From NCBI GenBank assembly GCA_964346295.1, contig CAYFUG010000026.1, positions 1 to 13,259 on the forward strand: a stretch of DNA of 13,259 nucleotides, given 5' to 3'. The position numbers and the translations under genes were made by a program. The stretch's first letter is position 1, and the number at the start of each line of letters is the position of its first letter. Below the pieces are notes generated by a model. That model was given only the letters and a program-made list of their open reading frames with translations, made no database searches and had not been told where the DNA came from. Shown here one piece after another: positions 1 to 6,563 of the stretch. This DNA is from CAYFUG01 sp964346295 (lineage in GTDB: Bacteria; Patescibacteriota; Minisyncoccia; Moranbacterales; DUUL01).

Positions 1-12
1 GACAATGTTTAA

Positions 13-50
13 AAAATCCCTCGGATCCGAAAGTGGTGAAGGGGGATTTT
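13..50. terminator. Hairpin, possible intrinsic terminator at the window edge
   Basis: An 8-bp perfect inverted repeat (13-20 with 43-50, aaaatccc/gggatttt) encloses a 10-nt palindrome, tcggatccga (21-30). On the minus strand the stem is followed directly by a T-run. On the plus strand it is followed by a weaker T-rich stretch, gctttgtttg. It could end a gene left of the window or insulate the restriction gene from upstream transcription. Seen as structure; termination is inferred. Confidence 0.4.
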
Positions 51-124
51 GCTTTGTTTGTCTTGCTGGAGTGGTAAGTTGAACTTTGGCAAGCGAGGTG
101 GTAGAGTGAAGGAAAACATTAACC

Positions 125-136
125 TATAAAAAGCAA
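125..136 (+). promoter_or_regulatory. -10 box abutting the start codon of the restriction-modification gene
   Basis: TATAAA lies at 125-130 and is followed by exactly 6 nt before the ATG at 137, so transcription would start at or within a base or two of the A of ATG (leaderless mRNA). No convincing -35 is visible at 16-18 nt spacing. No Shine-Dalgarno sits at usable spacing; the nearest, AAGGA, is more than 20 nt upstream. Confidence 0.35.
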
Positions 137-2995
137 ATGGAGGAAAAACAAGCCAAACTGAAAGAGCTCGTTGATCTTTTTAATTACAATTTTGATCAAT
201 ACAAAAGTGCCAGCTATGACGAAGCCAATACTCGAACCGATTTTATTGATAAATTTTTTCGATTGCTAGGTTGGGATGTTAGCAACGAACAAGGATTTGC
301 GGAGATGTATCGAGAAGTAGTGAGAGAAGACACCGTTAGAATAGCCGGAAAACCTAAAGCCCCAGATTATTCTTTTCGAGTGGGAGGCAATCGCAAGTTT
401 TTTGTAGAAGCTAAAAAGCCCCGAGTGAACATTAAAGACGATGTGGCGCCGGCTTTTCAACTGCGGCGCTATGCTTACACCGCCAAACTCCCGCTTTCTA
501 TTCTAACCGACTTTGAAGAGTTTGCTGTTTACGATACCCGCATTAAACCCGACCCTAAGGATAAATCTGCTGTGGGGCGGGTTTTTTATTGTCGCTTTGA
601 AGACTACCGAGAAAATTTTGAATTCATCTACAACACTTTTTCTAAACAAGCCATTCAAAAAGGGAGCTTTGATAGATATGTAGAGGAAAACAAAAACAAA
701 AAAGGTACTAGTGAAGTAGACAAAGAATTCCTCAAGCTAATTGAAGCTTGGCGGGATAATTTGGCTCGCAATTTGGCTTTGCGCAATGATGATTTGGATG
801 TTTTTTCTCTTAATCAAGCCATTCAGAAAATCATTGATCGGGTAATTTTTCTACGAATTGCCGAGGATCGCAACATTGAAGAATATGGTCACCTGGGAAA
901 GCTAGCTAAAGAGGCGGATATTTACGAAAAACTGAAAAAACTTTTTGCTAAGGCGGATAAAAAGTATAACAGCGGTCTTTTTGAAAAACAGACTTGGCTG
1001 GAAGAACTGAAAATTGATGACAAAATTTTAGCGGATATTTTCAAAAACCTCTATTATCCTAATTGTCCTTATGAATTTTCGGTGATGCCAGTGGAAATTT
1101 TGGGTCAAATTTATGAGCAATTTTTGGGCAAAACCATTCGTTTGACTCCTTCTCATCAGGCCAAAATTGAAGAAAAGCCTCAGGTGCGAAAAGCCGGCGG
1201 GGTCTATTATACTCCCCAATATATTGTGGATTACATTGTGAAAAACACCGTGGGCGAGCTTCTCAAGAAAAAGCCTGTCAAATATTTTGATGACCCTCAA
1301 AATAACACTTTGAAGATTTTAGATCCAGCTTGCGGGAGCGGCTCTTTTCTCTTGGGGGCTTTCAATTATCTCTTAGATTTTTACTTGAGTTTTTACTCCG
1401 ACCCTAAGCGAGCGAGCAAGTACCAGAAAAAAGGCTTTATTTATGAGGTGGGAGAAAATGAATATCGATTGACTACTCTTACCAAGCAGCAACTCTTGCT
1501 GGGTAATATTTTTGGAGTGGATATTGACGCTCAGGCGGTGGAGGTGACTAAGCTTTCTTTGTTTTTGAAACTCCTAGAAGGCGAAAACAAGGAGACTTCC
1601 GGGCGGCTTTTTAAGGATACAGATTGGAAGATGTTGCCGGATTTGCGAGAGAACATCAAATGCGGCAATAGCCTGATTGGGCCGGACTTTTACGAGCAAG
1701 GAGCGCTTTTGGATGATGAAGGGATGCGCAAGGTGAATGTGTTTGATTGGCAAAAGGAGTTTGGGGAGATTTTGCAAGGGCGAGGGGGCTTGTCCGCCGA
1801 AGCTTCAGCGAAGGCGGGCTTTGATTGTGTGATTGGGAATCCGCCGTGGGGTCAGAAGGCTGTAATCTTTACAACACAGGAAAGAGCTTATTTAAAAGAA
1901 AAATATCCCAATTCTTCGTTTGGGATTTTAGATTTATTTAGATTTTTTATAGAAAAATCAATCAACATAACCAGGGAAAGTGGATTTTGGGGTCAAGTCT
2001 TGCCTGATGTTGTTTTGTTGAAAAATTATCCAGGGACTAGAAAATTTGTTTTAGATGAATTGTCTATAGACAAGATTGATCACTGGGGAATGGCATTTGA
2101 GGGCGTTAATTTGGAAGCTTGTACAATTACAGGTTTTAAAGAGGATTTGAAGAATAATGAAATTAGAGTTTCTATACACGAAAAGGACACTATCACTACA
2201 AGAAAAGTCCCCCAGGAGGCATTTGAGAAATTAGAGGGTTACAAATTCAACCTTTTTCTTAATGAGGAAAAAATATCAATTCTAGATAAGCTAAGTGATC
2301 TTCCTAGGTTCGGAGAATTTTTTGATTGTCATGAAGGAATTCACTCAGGGAATATAAGAAAGAAGCTTTTCGTTGAATCAGAAAATAACGAAAATTGCAG
2401 AAAATTAATACTAGGCAGAGATGAAGTCCAGAGATATTTTTTGAACTGGGGTGGGTTATGGGTTGATTATTCCAAGGATATTATAAATAAAGCTAGAAAG
2501 GAATATGCTGGACTCGGAAAGAGGGAATACTTTGAAAATGAAAAAATTGTTGTGAGAAGGACTGGGGATTATGTTTTAGCTAATTTTGATGATAAGGGGT
2601 ATTATTTCAGCAATAATGTTTTTGTCTGTAGTTTAAGGAAAAATGGAAATCCAAAGTTTTTCCTTGGAATCCTCAATTCTCATTTGGTTACTTGGTATTA
2701 TCAAACTATTCAACCAAGAAAGGGGAAGCTTTTTTCGGAATTAAAGCTTAATGTTTTATCCAAATTCCCAATTCCCAAAGCCACGCCTGAGCAGCAAAAG
2801 CCCCTTATTGATCTGGTGGATCAAATGCTAGAAACTCAAAAAAAGCTTCATGAGGCCAAAGCCGAGCATGATCAAAAATTCTACCAACAAAAAGCAGAAA
2901 TCCTGGACAAAAAAATTGATAACTTAGTCTTTGATTTGTATGGGCTGAGTGAAGAAGAGCGGGAAGTGATTCTAGAAGGAGGTGGAGGGAGATGA
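137..2995 (+). CDS. Single-chain Type IIG-like restriction-modification enzyme (Eco57I-type N6-adenine methyltransferase fused to nuclease)
   Basis: This 952-residue protein is predicted to both cut and methylate a DNA site, using SAM to make N6-methyladenine. The N-terminal part has a PD-(D/E)xK nuclease signature: P76-D77, then E91-A92-K93. The linker (about 190-345) is mostly helical. The methyltransferase follows: motif X around G354-P360 (GGVYYTP), SAM-binding motif I D396-PACGSGSF, and catalytic motif IV N568-PPW. Residues about 575-875 are the target-recognition region and about 885-930 a charged helix typical of these enzymes. The length fits Type IIG. Directly before motif IV an in-frame palindromic insert encodes residues 552-561. 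Arginine codons change from CGN (26 of 29, residues 1-572) to AGR (17 of 17, residues 573-876), implying a replaced recognition segment. The gene overlaps the DUF3800 gene. Restriction activity is inferred from motifs; a methyltransferase-only role is possible. Confidence 0.9.
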   Translation: MEEKQAKLKELVDLFNYNFDQYKSASYDEANTRTDFIDKFFRLLGWDVSNEQGFAEMYREVVREDTVRIAGKPKAPDYSFRVGGNRKFFVEAKKPRVNIKDDVAPAFQLRRYAYTAKLPLSILTDFEEFAVYDTRIKPDPKDKSAVGRVFYCRFEDYRENFEFIYNTFSKQAIQKGSFDRYVEENKNKKGTSEVDKEFLKLIEAWRDNLARNLALRNDDLDVFSLNQAIQKIIDRVIFLRIAEDRNIEEYGHLGKLAKEADIYEKLKKLFAKADKKYNSGLFEKQTWLEELKIDDKILADIFKNLYYPNCPYEFSVMPVEILGQIYEQFLGKTIRLTPSHQAKIEEKPQVRKAGGVYYTPQYIVDYIVKNTVGELLKKKPVKYFDDPQNNTLKILDPACGSGSFLLGAFNYLLDFYLSFYSDPKRASKYQKKGFIYEVGENEYRLTTLTKQQLLLGNIFGVDIDAQAVEVTKLSLFLKLLEGENKETSGRLFKDTDWKMLPDLRENIKCGNSLIGPDFYEQGALLDDEGMRKVNVFDWQKEFGEILQGRGGLSAEASAKAGFDCVIGNPPWGQKAVIFTTQERAYLKEKYPNSSFGILDLFRFFIEKSINITRESGFWGQVLPDVVLLKNYPGTRKFVLDELSIDKIDHWGMAFEGVNLEACTITGFKEDLKNNEIRVSIHEKDTITTRKVPQEAFEKLEGYKFNLFLNEEKISILDKLSDLPRFGEFFDCHEGIHSGNIRKKLFVESENNENCRKLILGRDEVQRYFLNWGGLWVDYSKDIINKARKEYAGLGKREYFENEKIVVRRTGDYVLANFDDKGYYFSNNVFVCSLRKNGNPKFFLGILNSHLVTWYYQTIQPRKGKLFSELKLNVLSKFPIPKATPEQQKPLIDLVDQMLETQKKLHEAKAEHDQKFYQQKAEILDKKIDNLVFDLYGLSEEEREVILEGGGGR
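1794..1817. repeat. REP-like palindrome inserted in frame in the methyltransferase gene
   Basis: ccgcc (1794-1798) pairs with ggcgg (1813-1817). Inside, a symmetric GAA/GAA internal loop (1799-1801 and 1810-1812) is closed by two more pairs (1802-1803 with 1808-1809) and a TTCA loop. The element is open in the host frame and encodes LSAEASAKAG, an alanine-rich low-complexity stretch, just upstream of the NPPW catalytic motif. The form recalls the palindromic elements that insert in frame in Rickettsia genes. That it is dispersed in this genome cannot be shown from one copy. Confidence 0.6.
2976..2983 (+). promoter_or_regulatory. Full-consensus Shine-Dalgarno for the DUF3800 gene
   Basis: AAGGAGGT, 8 nt before the ATG at 2992, lies within the last codons of the restriction-modification gene. 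It is the only full-consensus ribosome site found at a large gene here. It fixes the downstream start and supports translational coupling through the ATGA overlap. Confidence 0.8.
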
Positions 2996-3735
2996 GGTTA
3001 TTCTTCATTGACGAATTCGGAGGCGTAAAAAATAGAAAACTTTATGGACTAAGCATTGTTTGCCTGGATAACTCCAAATACAGAAGCATTTACGATAACT
3101 TCTCTTCTTCATTAAAGAAAATTGGATGGCCCGAACAAGATGAGTTTAAAGGACGTCTTTTGTTTTCAAAAAATAACACGGAAGGAAAGATTATAACAAC
3201 AGAAGAGATAATTGATTTTGTTAAAATAGCGGTTGATTTTCTTTCAGGGAAAAATTCAAAATGTGAAATTATTTCTATTTATAATGAAGATGGTAACGAT
3301 TTTAAAAACTATTGCAATTTACTTGGGAATGGAATTTCAAAAATAGCATCAAGGTCAAAGAAAAATCCTCAGAAAGGAAATTGTTGCCTTTTTTATGATG
3401 GCTTTCAAGAGGGATGGAAAATAAATAATATAAACAAAATAAGTAAAATTTCTGCCGAAAAACTTAAAAATAAAAATTATTTTTTAATAGAAAAAAGAGC
3501 AACTCCAGTTGACTCCCACAATGAGTGTGTGGGTATTTGTTATGCTGATATTTTATCCTTTCTCATACGTTGGAGTATTGAAATGCCAAGTTGTGACACA
3601 TTGGAGACTATAGACAAACAAATAATCGTGGAGAACAATAAAAGCAAAGAAAAAAACACTCTAAAAACTAAGAAAAATGAAACTATAGAAGAAATAATGA
3701 CATTAATAAAAAAGATAAAAATAGAAAAAGTTTAA
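2992..3735 (+). CDS. DUF3800 family protein, predicted RNase H-like nuclease
   Basis: A 247-residue protein. The start FFIDEFGG (D7, E8) matches the DUF3800 opening, usually FIDESG. Other acidic positions fit the family: E51 in EFKG, D136 in LFYDGF, D174, and D186 in CYADIL. DUF3800 is generally assigned an RNase H-like fold with acidic metal-binding residues; its biochemical role is not settled. The serine of DESG is F9 here. The tail (about 215-247) is rich in Lys and Glu. Its ATG overlaps the stop of the restriction-modification gene (ATGA) and a full-consensus Shine-Dalgarno precedes it, so the two are one translational unit. Arginine codons (5 AGR, 2 CGT) and AT-richness resemble the recognition segment of the methyltransferase rather than its first half. 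A defence or accessory-nuclease role is inferred from this linkage. Confidence 0.8.
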   Translation: MRLFFIDEFGGVKNRKLYGLSIVCLDNSKYRSIYDNFSSSLKKIGWPEQDEFKGRLLFSKNNTEGKIITTEEIIDFVKIAVDFLSGKNSKCEIISIYNEDGNDFKNYCNLLGNGISKIASRSKKNPQKGNCCLFYDGFQEGWKINNINKISKISAEKLKNKNYFLIEKRATPVDSHNECVGICYADILSFLIRWSIEMPSCDTLETIDKQIIVENNKSKEKNTLKTKKNETIEEIMTLIKKIKIEKV

Positions 3736-3737
3736 TT

Positions 3738-3774
3738 CCTCAAAAAGGCAAAAATCGCCTTTTTGAGGCGATTT
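3738..3774. terminator. Terminator-like region with two mutually exclusive hairpins
   Basis: A perfect 12-bp stem (3738-3749 with 3757-3768, loop aaaaatc) overlaps an alternative 8-bp stem (3752-3759 with 3767-3774). It starts 3 nt after the DUF3800 stop. On the plus strand the first stem is U-rich on its 3' arm but not followed by a U-run. On the minus strand the second stem is followed by a good T-tract. It probably ends the restriction/DUF3800 transcript or protects it from antisense reading. Confidence 0.6.
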
Positions 3775-3920
3775 CGTTACTCCTTCTGCAACATGGCAGA
3801 TGAGCTATTAACAGTGTAGCATTTCCAGGAAAAAAACAACAGAGGTTATTCACAATCAATAAAAATGACTTTCTAGGAAAGAAAGGATTATTGAAGAAAA
3901 CCTACTTTTCCCCTAAAAAC

Positions 3921-3980
3921 AAGAAAGCCCCCTGCTTTAACGAGACGCCTTACGGTATCCCAATGCAGGAGGACTTACTT
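3921..3980. other. Large imperfect hairpin, candidate structured RNA of unknown class
   Basis: The arms 3921-3935 and 3965-3980 pair over about 13 positions with two mismatches and a bulge. A 29-nt apical region (3936-3964) holds a mini-hairpin, gcc-ttac-ggt (3947-3956). It is clearly more GC-rich than its surroundings. Read on the minus strand, the GC-rich arm is followed by ctttcttgttttt, like the end of a terminated transcript. No RNA family was recognised. It could also be a mobile-element end or a recombination-type hairpin. Confidence 0.35.
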
Positions 3981-4128
3981 CTTTGTAACTAGATATTACT
4001 ACAAAATAACAAAAATTGCAATAAAACTTTCCACAATTTTTCAAAATTCCTAAATCTAGGGGCTAATTTCTCCGCTCCAGCCAGCTAGCCAAAATCTAAC
4101 CTTTTCCCACAAATCTAGCATCTTAAGC

Positions 4129-4155
4129 AAAAAACAGCCTCAGAGGCTGTTTTTT
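4129..4155 (-). terminator. Intrinsic terminator of the glycosyltransferase gene
   Basis: A perfect 12-bp inverted repeat (4129-4140 with 4144-4155, loop of 3) has a cagcct/aggctg core flanked by six A and six T. It lies about 30 nt past the minus-strand stop at 4188. The A/T flanks make it symmetric, so it could work in both directions. Confidence 0.85.
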
Positions 4156-4187
4156 GGTAGAAAGCTATTTTTTGAAGTGAAGGTGAT

Positions 4188-5951
4188 TTACTCTAAAACC
4201 CAAAAATCATGGGCGCTAGGTTGAGGGGATTGGTTTTTCCACTCGAGATTAGGGCATTTTTCCTGGAATTGATCCCGGAGCCACTGATCGGATTCTTGAA
4301 AAACCAGACGAGAGTTTAAACAGAGCTTTTCAGGGTGCAGCTCTAGAGCTTCTAGCGGATGATAGAAACGGTAATTTTCAATTTGAGGATAGCCGGCAAA
4401 TTGAGTGACTTTAAGGGAGCTATCAGCCCGGTCTCGACCAATAAAAACCTGTGGCTTTACTACTAAATAATTGCTCTCGCGGGGGAGTATTTTTTTGGTT
4501 AATAGCCCTAGGTCATATAACTCTTTTTCCATCGCCGAAGCGGTTTGGGGATCTTTGGCCCAACTCGAAAAGTAAGTATAGACTTGAAGAAGGCCGGAAA
4601 GTATTAGAATAACTAAAATAGCGGGGACAATCCAGAGTTTAAATCGGTCTTTAGTAGGAAGACTTTTTTGTTCTTTTTTCTTAGAAGAATCCTTTTCGGT
4701 AGGGCTAGCAAGGACTTTGTGATGAAATTGAAAGATTTTTTCTAAAGGCAGGGCGATTAAAATGAAAACTCCCGGGATTACCCCAATGATTCGCAAAGCA
4801 TCCGGAGCGCCTTCAATGTTCAAAAATCCAGGGATCAGCATAATCCAAAAGATACTTTGGGCTAAAATAGAGGCAAAAAAGAACTTGGGGAGCTGACTGG
4901 AATGATCAAAGAGCTTATCCTTGAGGCCCTGAAAAATTCGCCTGCAAGAAAGAGCAAACCCCCAGATAAAGAGAATCGCCCAAGAGAGCGGCAGGAGGGG
5001 CTGAGCCTCGTGATTGTGGCCTTGATTGGTATCTCCATAGAACACAAAGGCCCCTAGATGCATTACTAGGCTCTGAGAAGAGGCTTCCCAGAAGCTCATA
5101 TCAGGAGCGTTGAAAACGGAGACGGAATGGTTTTGGCCAGTAAAGTCGGCGGGTTTTTCTACAAAGTAAAGTATCAGAGGGGCAGCCGCGGCAGCCGCGG
5201 CAAATATGAAAACCAAAATGTCTTTCCAGTAACGCCTAAAAAAATGAGGTACAGAAATAGCCAATGAAAAAGCAATCACCAGTAAAATCAAAGGCGCCAC
5301 CCGAAAAGAAAGGTAGGTATGAAAGCCAATTCCTAGCAGGAGGCCAGAAATTCCAAAAAAGAGCAGCTCCCGAGAGTCTTGGTGCTTAGGATTGCGCTTG
5401 CAGTCGACTCCTCGGAAAAAAAAGTAAAAAATCCAAACTAGCAGGAAAGGGGCCATGATACCTCGGTAAGCTAGCCGGGAAAAATTGAGATGCCAAAAGG
5501 AAAAGCTAAGCATGAAGAGTCCCAGTAGACGCGTGTAAGGAGAAAACCTTAAGTCTTTTAGGAGCAGATAAAATCCCATCAAAGTTAGAACTCCCAAAAA
5601 AGCACTGGCTAGCCTTAAAGATCCGTTGTTCACCCCGAAATACTCAAAACTGAGAGCGATGGAGTTGATATAAAGACCTTCTCTCCCGTCGTTTTCTGGA
5701 TAAAAGACCTGATAGTCTTCATTTTGCTGGGCTTGGAGAGCGTCTAAGCCATTGTAGGCTTCGTCCTGCCGGAGACCGGGAGGAGTGTTTTCTAGGTTGG
5801 TGAACCTTAGTAATCCTCCTAGCAGAAGAAGCACTCCCAACATTATCCCTAACCAAAGTCGAGAAATGGGAAAGTCAGGAGAGGTAGGAGACTTGGGGTT
5901 TTTGGGCGGGGAGTATCTTTTTGAAGAAGAGGAAGGCGGTTTTCTTTTCAT
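4188..5951 (-). CDS. ArnT/PMT-like multi-pass membrane glycosyltransferase (GT-C fold)
   Basis: A 587-residue protein predicted to move a sugar from a polyprenyl-phosphate donor to an envelope acceptor on the outer face of the membrane. Residues 1-31 are a basic, Ser/Pro-rich cytosolic tail. The first membrane helix (about 32-49) is followed by the family hallmark loop with the acidic pair D63-E64 (LRQDEAYN). Further hydrophobic segments lie at about 112-131, 142-156, 165-180, 196-212, 217-234, 244-264, 322-337, 357-376, 384-403 and 438-458. A soluble C-terminal domain (about 460-587) follows. A seven-alanine run (251-257) is encoded by a 9-bp tandem repeat. No Shine-Dalgarno precedes the ATG; the upstream 20 nt are A-rich. 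The gene stands alone on its strand with its own terminator. Acceptor and sugar cannot be told from sequence. Confidence 0.8.
   Translation of the reverse strand: MKRKPPSSSSKRYSPPKNPKSPTSPDFPISRLWLGIMLGVLLLLGGLLRFTNLENTPPGLRQDEAYNGLDALQAQQNEDYQVFYPENDGREGLYINSIALSFEYFGVNNGSLRLASAFLGVLTLMGFYLLLKDLRFSPYTRLLGLFMLSFSFWHLNFSRLAYRGIMAPFLLVWIFYFFFRGVDCKRNPKHQDSRELLFFGISGLLLGIGFHTYLSFRVAPLILLVIAFSLAISVPHFFRRYWKDILVFIFAAAAAAAPLILYFVEKPADFTGQNHSVSVFNAPDMSFWEASSQSLVMHLGAFVFYGDTNQGHNHEAQPLLPLSWAILFIWGFALSCRRIFQGLKDKLFDHSSQLPKFFFASILAQSIFWIMLIPGFLNIEGAPDALRIIGVIPGVFILIALPLEKIFQFHHKVLASPTEKDSSKKKEQKSLPTKDRFKLWIVPAILVILILSGLLQVYTYFSSWAKDPQTASAMEKELYDLGLLTKKILPRESNYLVVKPQVFIGRDRADSSLKVTQFAGYPQIENYRFYHPLEALELHPEKLCLNSRLVFQESDQWLRDQFQEKCPNLEWKNQSPQPSAHDFWVLE
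5182..5202. repeat. 9-bp tandem repeat inside the glycosyltransferase gene
   Basis: The unit gcagccgcg occurs at 5182-5190 and 5191-5199, with a partial third (gca). On the minus strand it encodes the alanine run of a membrane helix. It is a possible slippage site, with copy changes of 9 bp keeping the frame. Confidence 0.6.
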
Positions 5952-6550
5952 TTTATTTTTATTTTTTTTATGCTAGGATGCCGATGATTAAGAAAAAGAT
6001 TATTAAAAACCAAAGCTATCAAGATTCAAAGACTAGTTAGATTTTAGAATGAATTGAGGTTTTTTTCAAACCCCGCTTTGTTATTTAGGAATTTGTGCTA
6101 AACTAACTAGTAGAATAGCTTGGTTGTAAGTAACTCTAGCAAGAAACAAAAATTAAAATAAAATGCTTAAGGAATTGTCTGAAAGCTATAGCTTTTGTTG
6201 TAAATTTTAAATTTTAAATTTCGAGTACTTGTTTTGCTGCTTGTTTTGAGGGAGGCGGGTTAATTTTATTAAATCTTGTTATCGTGGCTTGGTCTGCAGC
6301 TTTTTCGATTTTTAAAATTTTTCTTGCTCACCGAATAGGTAGGACTTGAATAGATGGGACTCGAAAGAATAGGTTTTTTTGACTAAGAATAAGAAGAATA
6401 GTGACTAGTTATCAAATAATTTCTAAAGAATCATCATCAGTTGGGTCGAAAGTTGAGTTGAAGTGTTTAGGAGAAGCTAACATTCAAGAAAAGAGAGGAG
6501 GGGGAATTGCTAAGCTTTAAACTACTGATGATTAACGGCACAGAAAGTAA
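5952..6550. other. Long non-coding region upstream of ftsA and the divergent glycosyltransferase gene
   Basis: About 600 nt with no substantial reading frame. It contains an inverted repeat, actagttag (6032-6040) with ctaactagt (6103-6111); a 14-nt perfect palindrome, aaagctatagcttt (6182-6195), beside an A/T tract of repeated aaatttt (6201-6221); an imperfect 15-bp tandem repeat (6333-6362); and a short Shine-Dalgarno-led frame just before ftsA. Candidate promoters toward ftsA are weak: an extended -10, tgctaaact (6096-6104), with TTGTTA upstream, and TAAAAT (6313-6318) with TTGGTC 18 nt upstream. The length suggests a regulated or structured leader. Confidence 0.5.
6333..6362. repeat. Imperfect 15-bp tandem repeat in the ftsA leader region
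   Basis: gaataggtaggactt (6333-6347) is followed directly by gaatagatgggactc (6348-6362), with 12 of 15 positions identical. A further gaaagaatagg follows. It could be a protein-binding or RNA-binding repeat ahead of ftsA, or simple local duplication. Confidence 0.5.
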
Positions 6551-6563
6551 ATGGGCTTTTTAA
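6507..6563 (+). CDS. Candidate 18-codon leader peptide overlapping the ftsA start
   Basis: AGGAGG (6496-6501) lies 5 nt before a TTG at 6507. The frame runs 18 codons (predicted peptide: Met-LSFKLLMINGTESKWAF) to a TAA at 6561-6563. This stop lies 10 nt inside ftsA, in another frame, so translation of ftsA could depend on ribosomes finishing this frame. The ftsA ATG has no clear Shine-Dalgarno of its own, while this TTG does. The alternative is that the purine-rich stretch is chance. No conservation data were available. Confidence 0.3.
   Translation: MLSFKLLMINGTESKWAF

Larger units (their letters stand above)
3736..4187. other. Non-coding region between convergent genes
   Basis: AT-rich, with no credible open reading frame. 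It holds a hairpin cluster right after the DUF3800 stop (3738-3774), two small stem-loops (3785-3800, tctgc/gcaga; 3804-3820, gcta/tagc), a larger imperfect hairpin (3921-3980), and the glycosyltransferase terminator (4129-4155). DnaA-box-like words occur at 3846-3854 and 4026-4034 but lack origin context. Confidence 0.6.

Noticed and set aside
3921..3986. Integron attC-like site
   Set aside because: The ttaac/gttaa words lie in the apical loop, not at paired core sites, and there is no integrase or cassette pattern.
3846..4036. DnaA-box-like words (ttattcaca at 3846-3854, ctttccaca at 4026-4034) suggesting an origin
   Set aside because: Only two loose matches in AT-rich DNA between convergent genes, with no dnaA or dnaN nearby.
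6164..6211. 15-codon ATG frame in the ftsA upstream region
   Set aside because: No ribosome-binding site, low-complexity surroundings and no coupling to a neighbour; likely chance.
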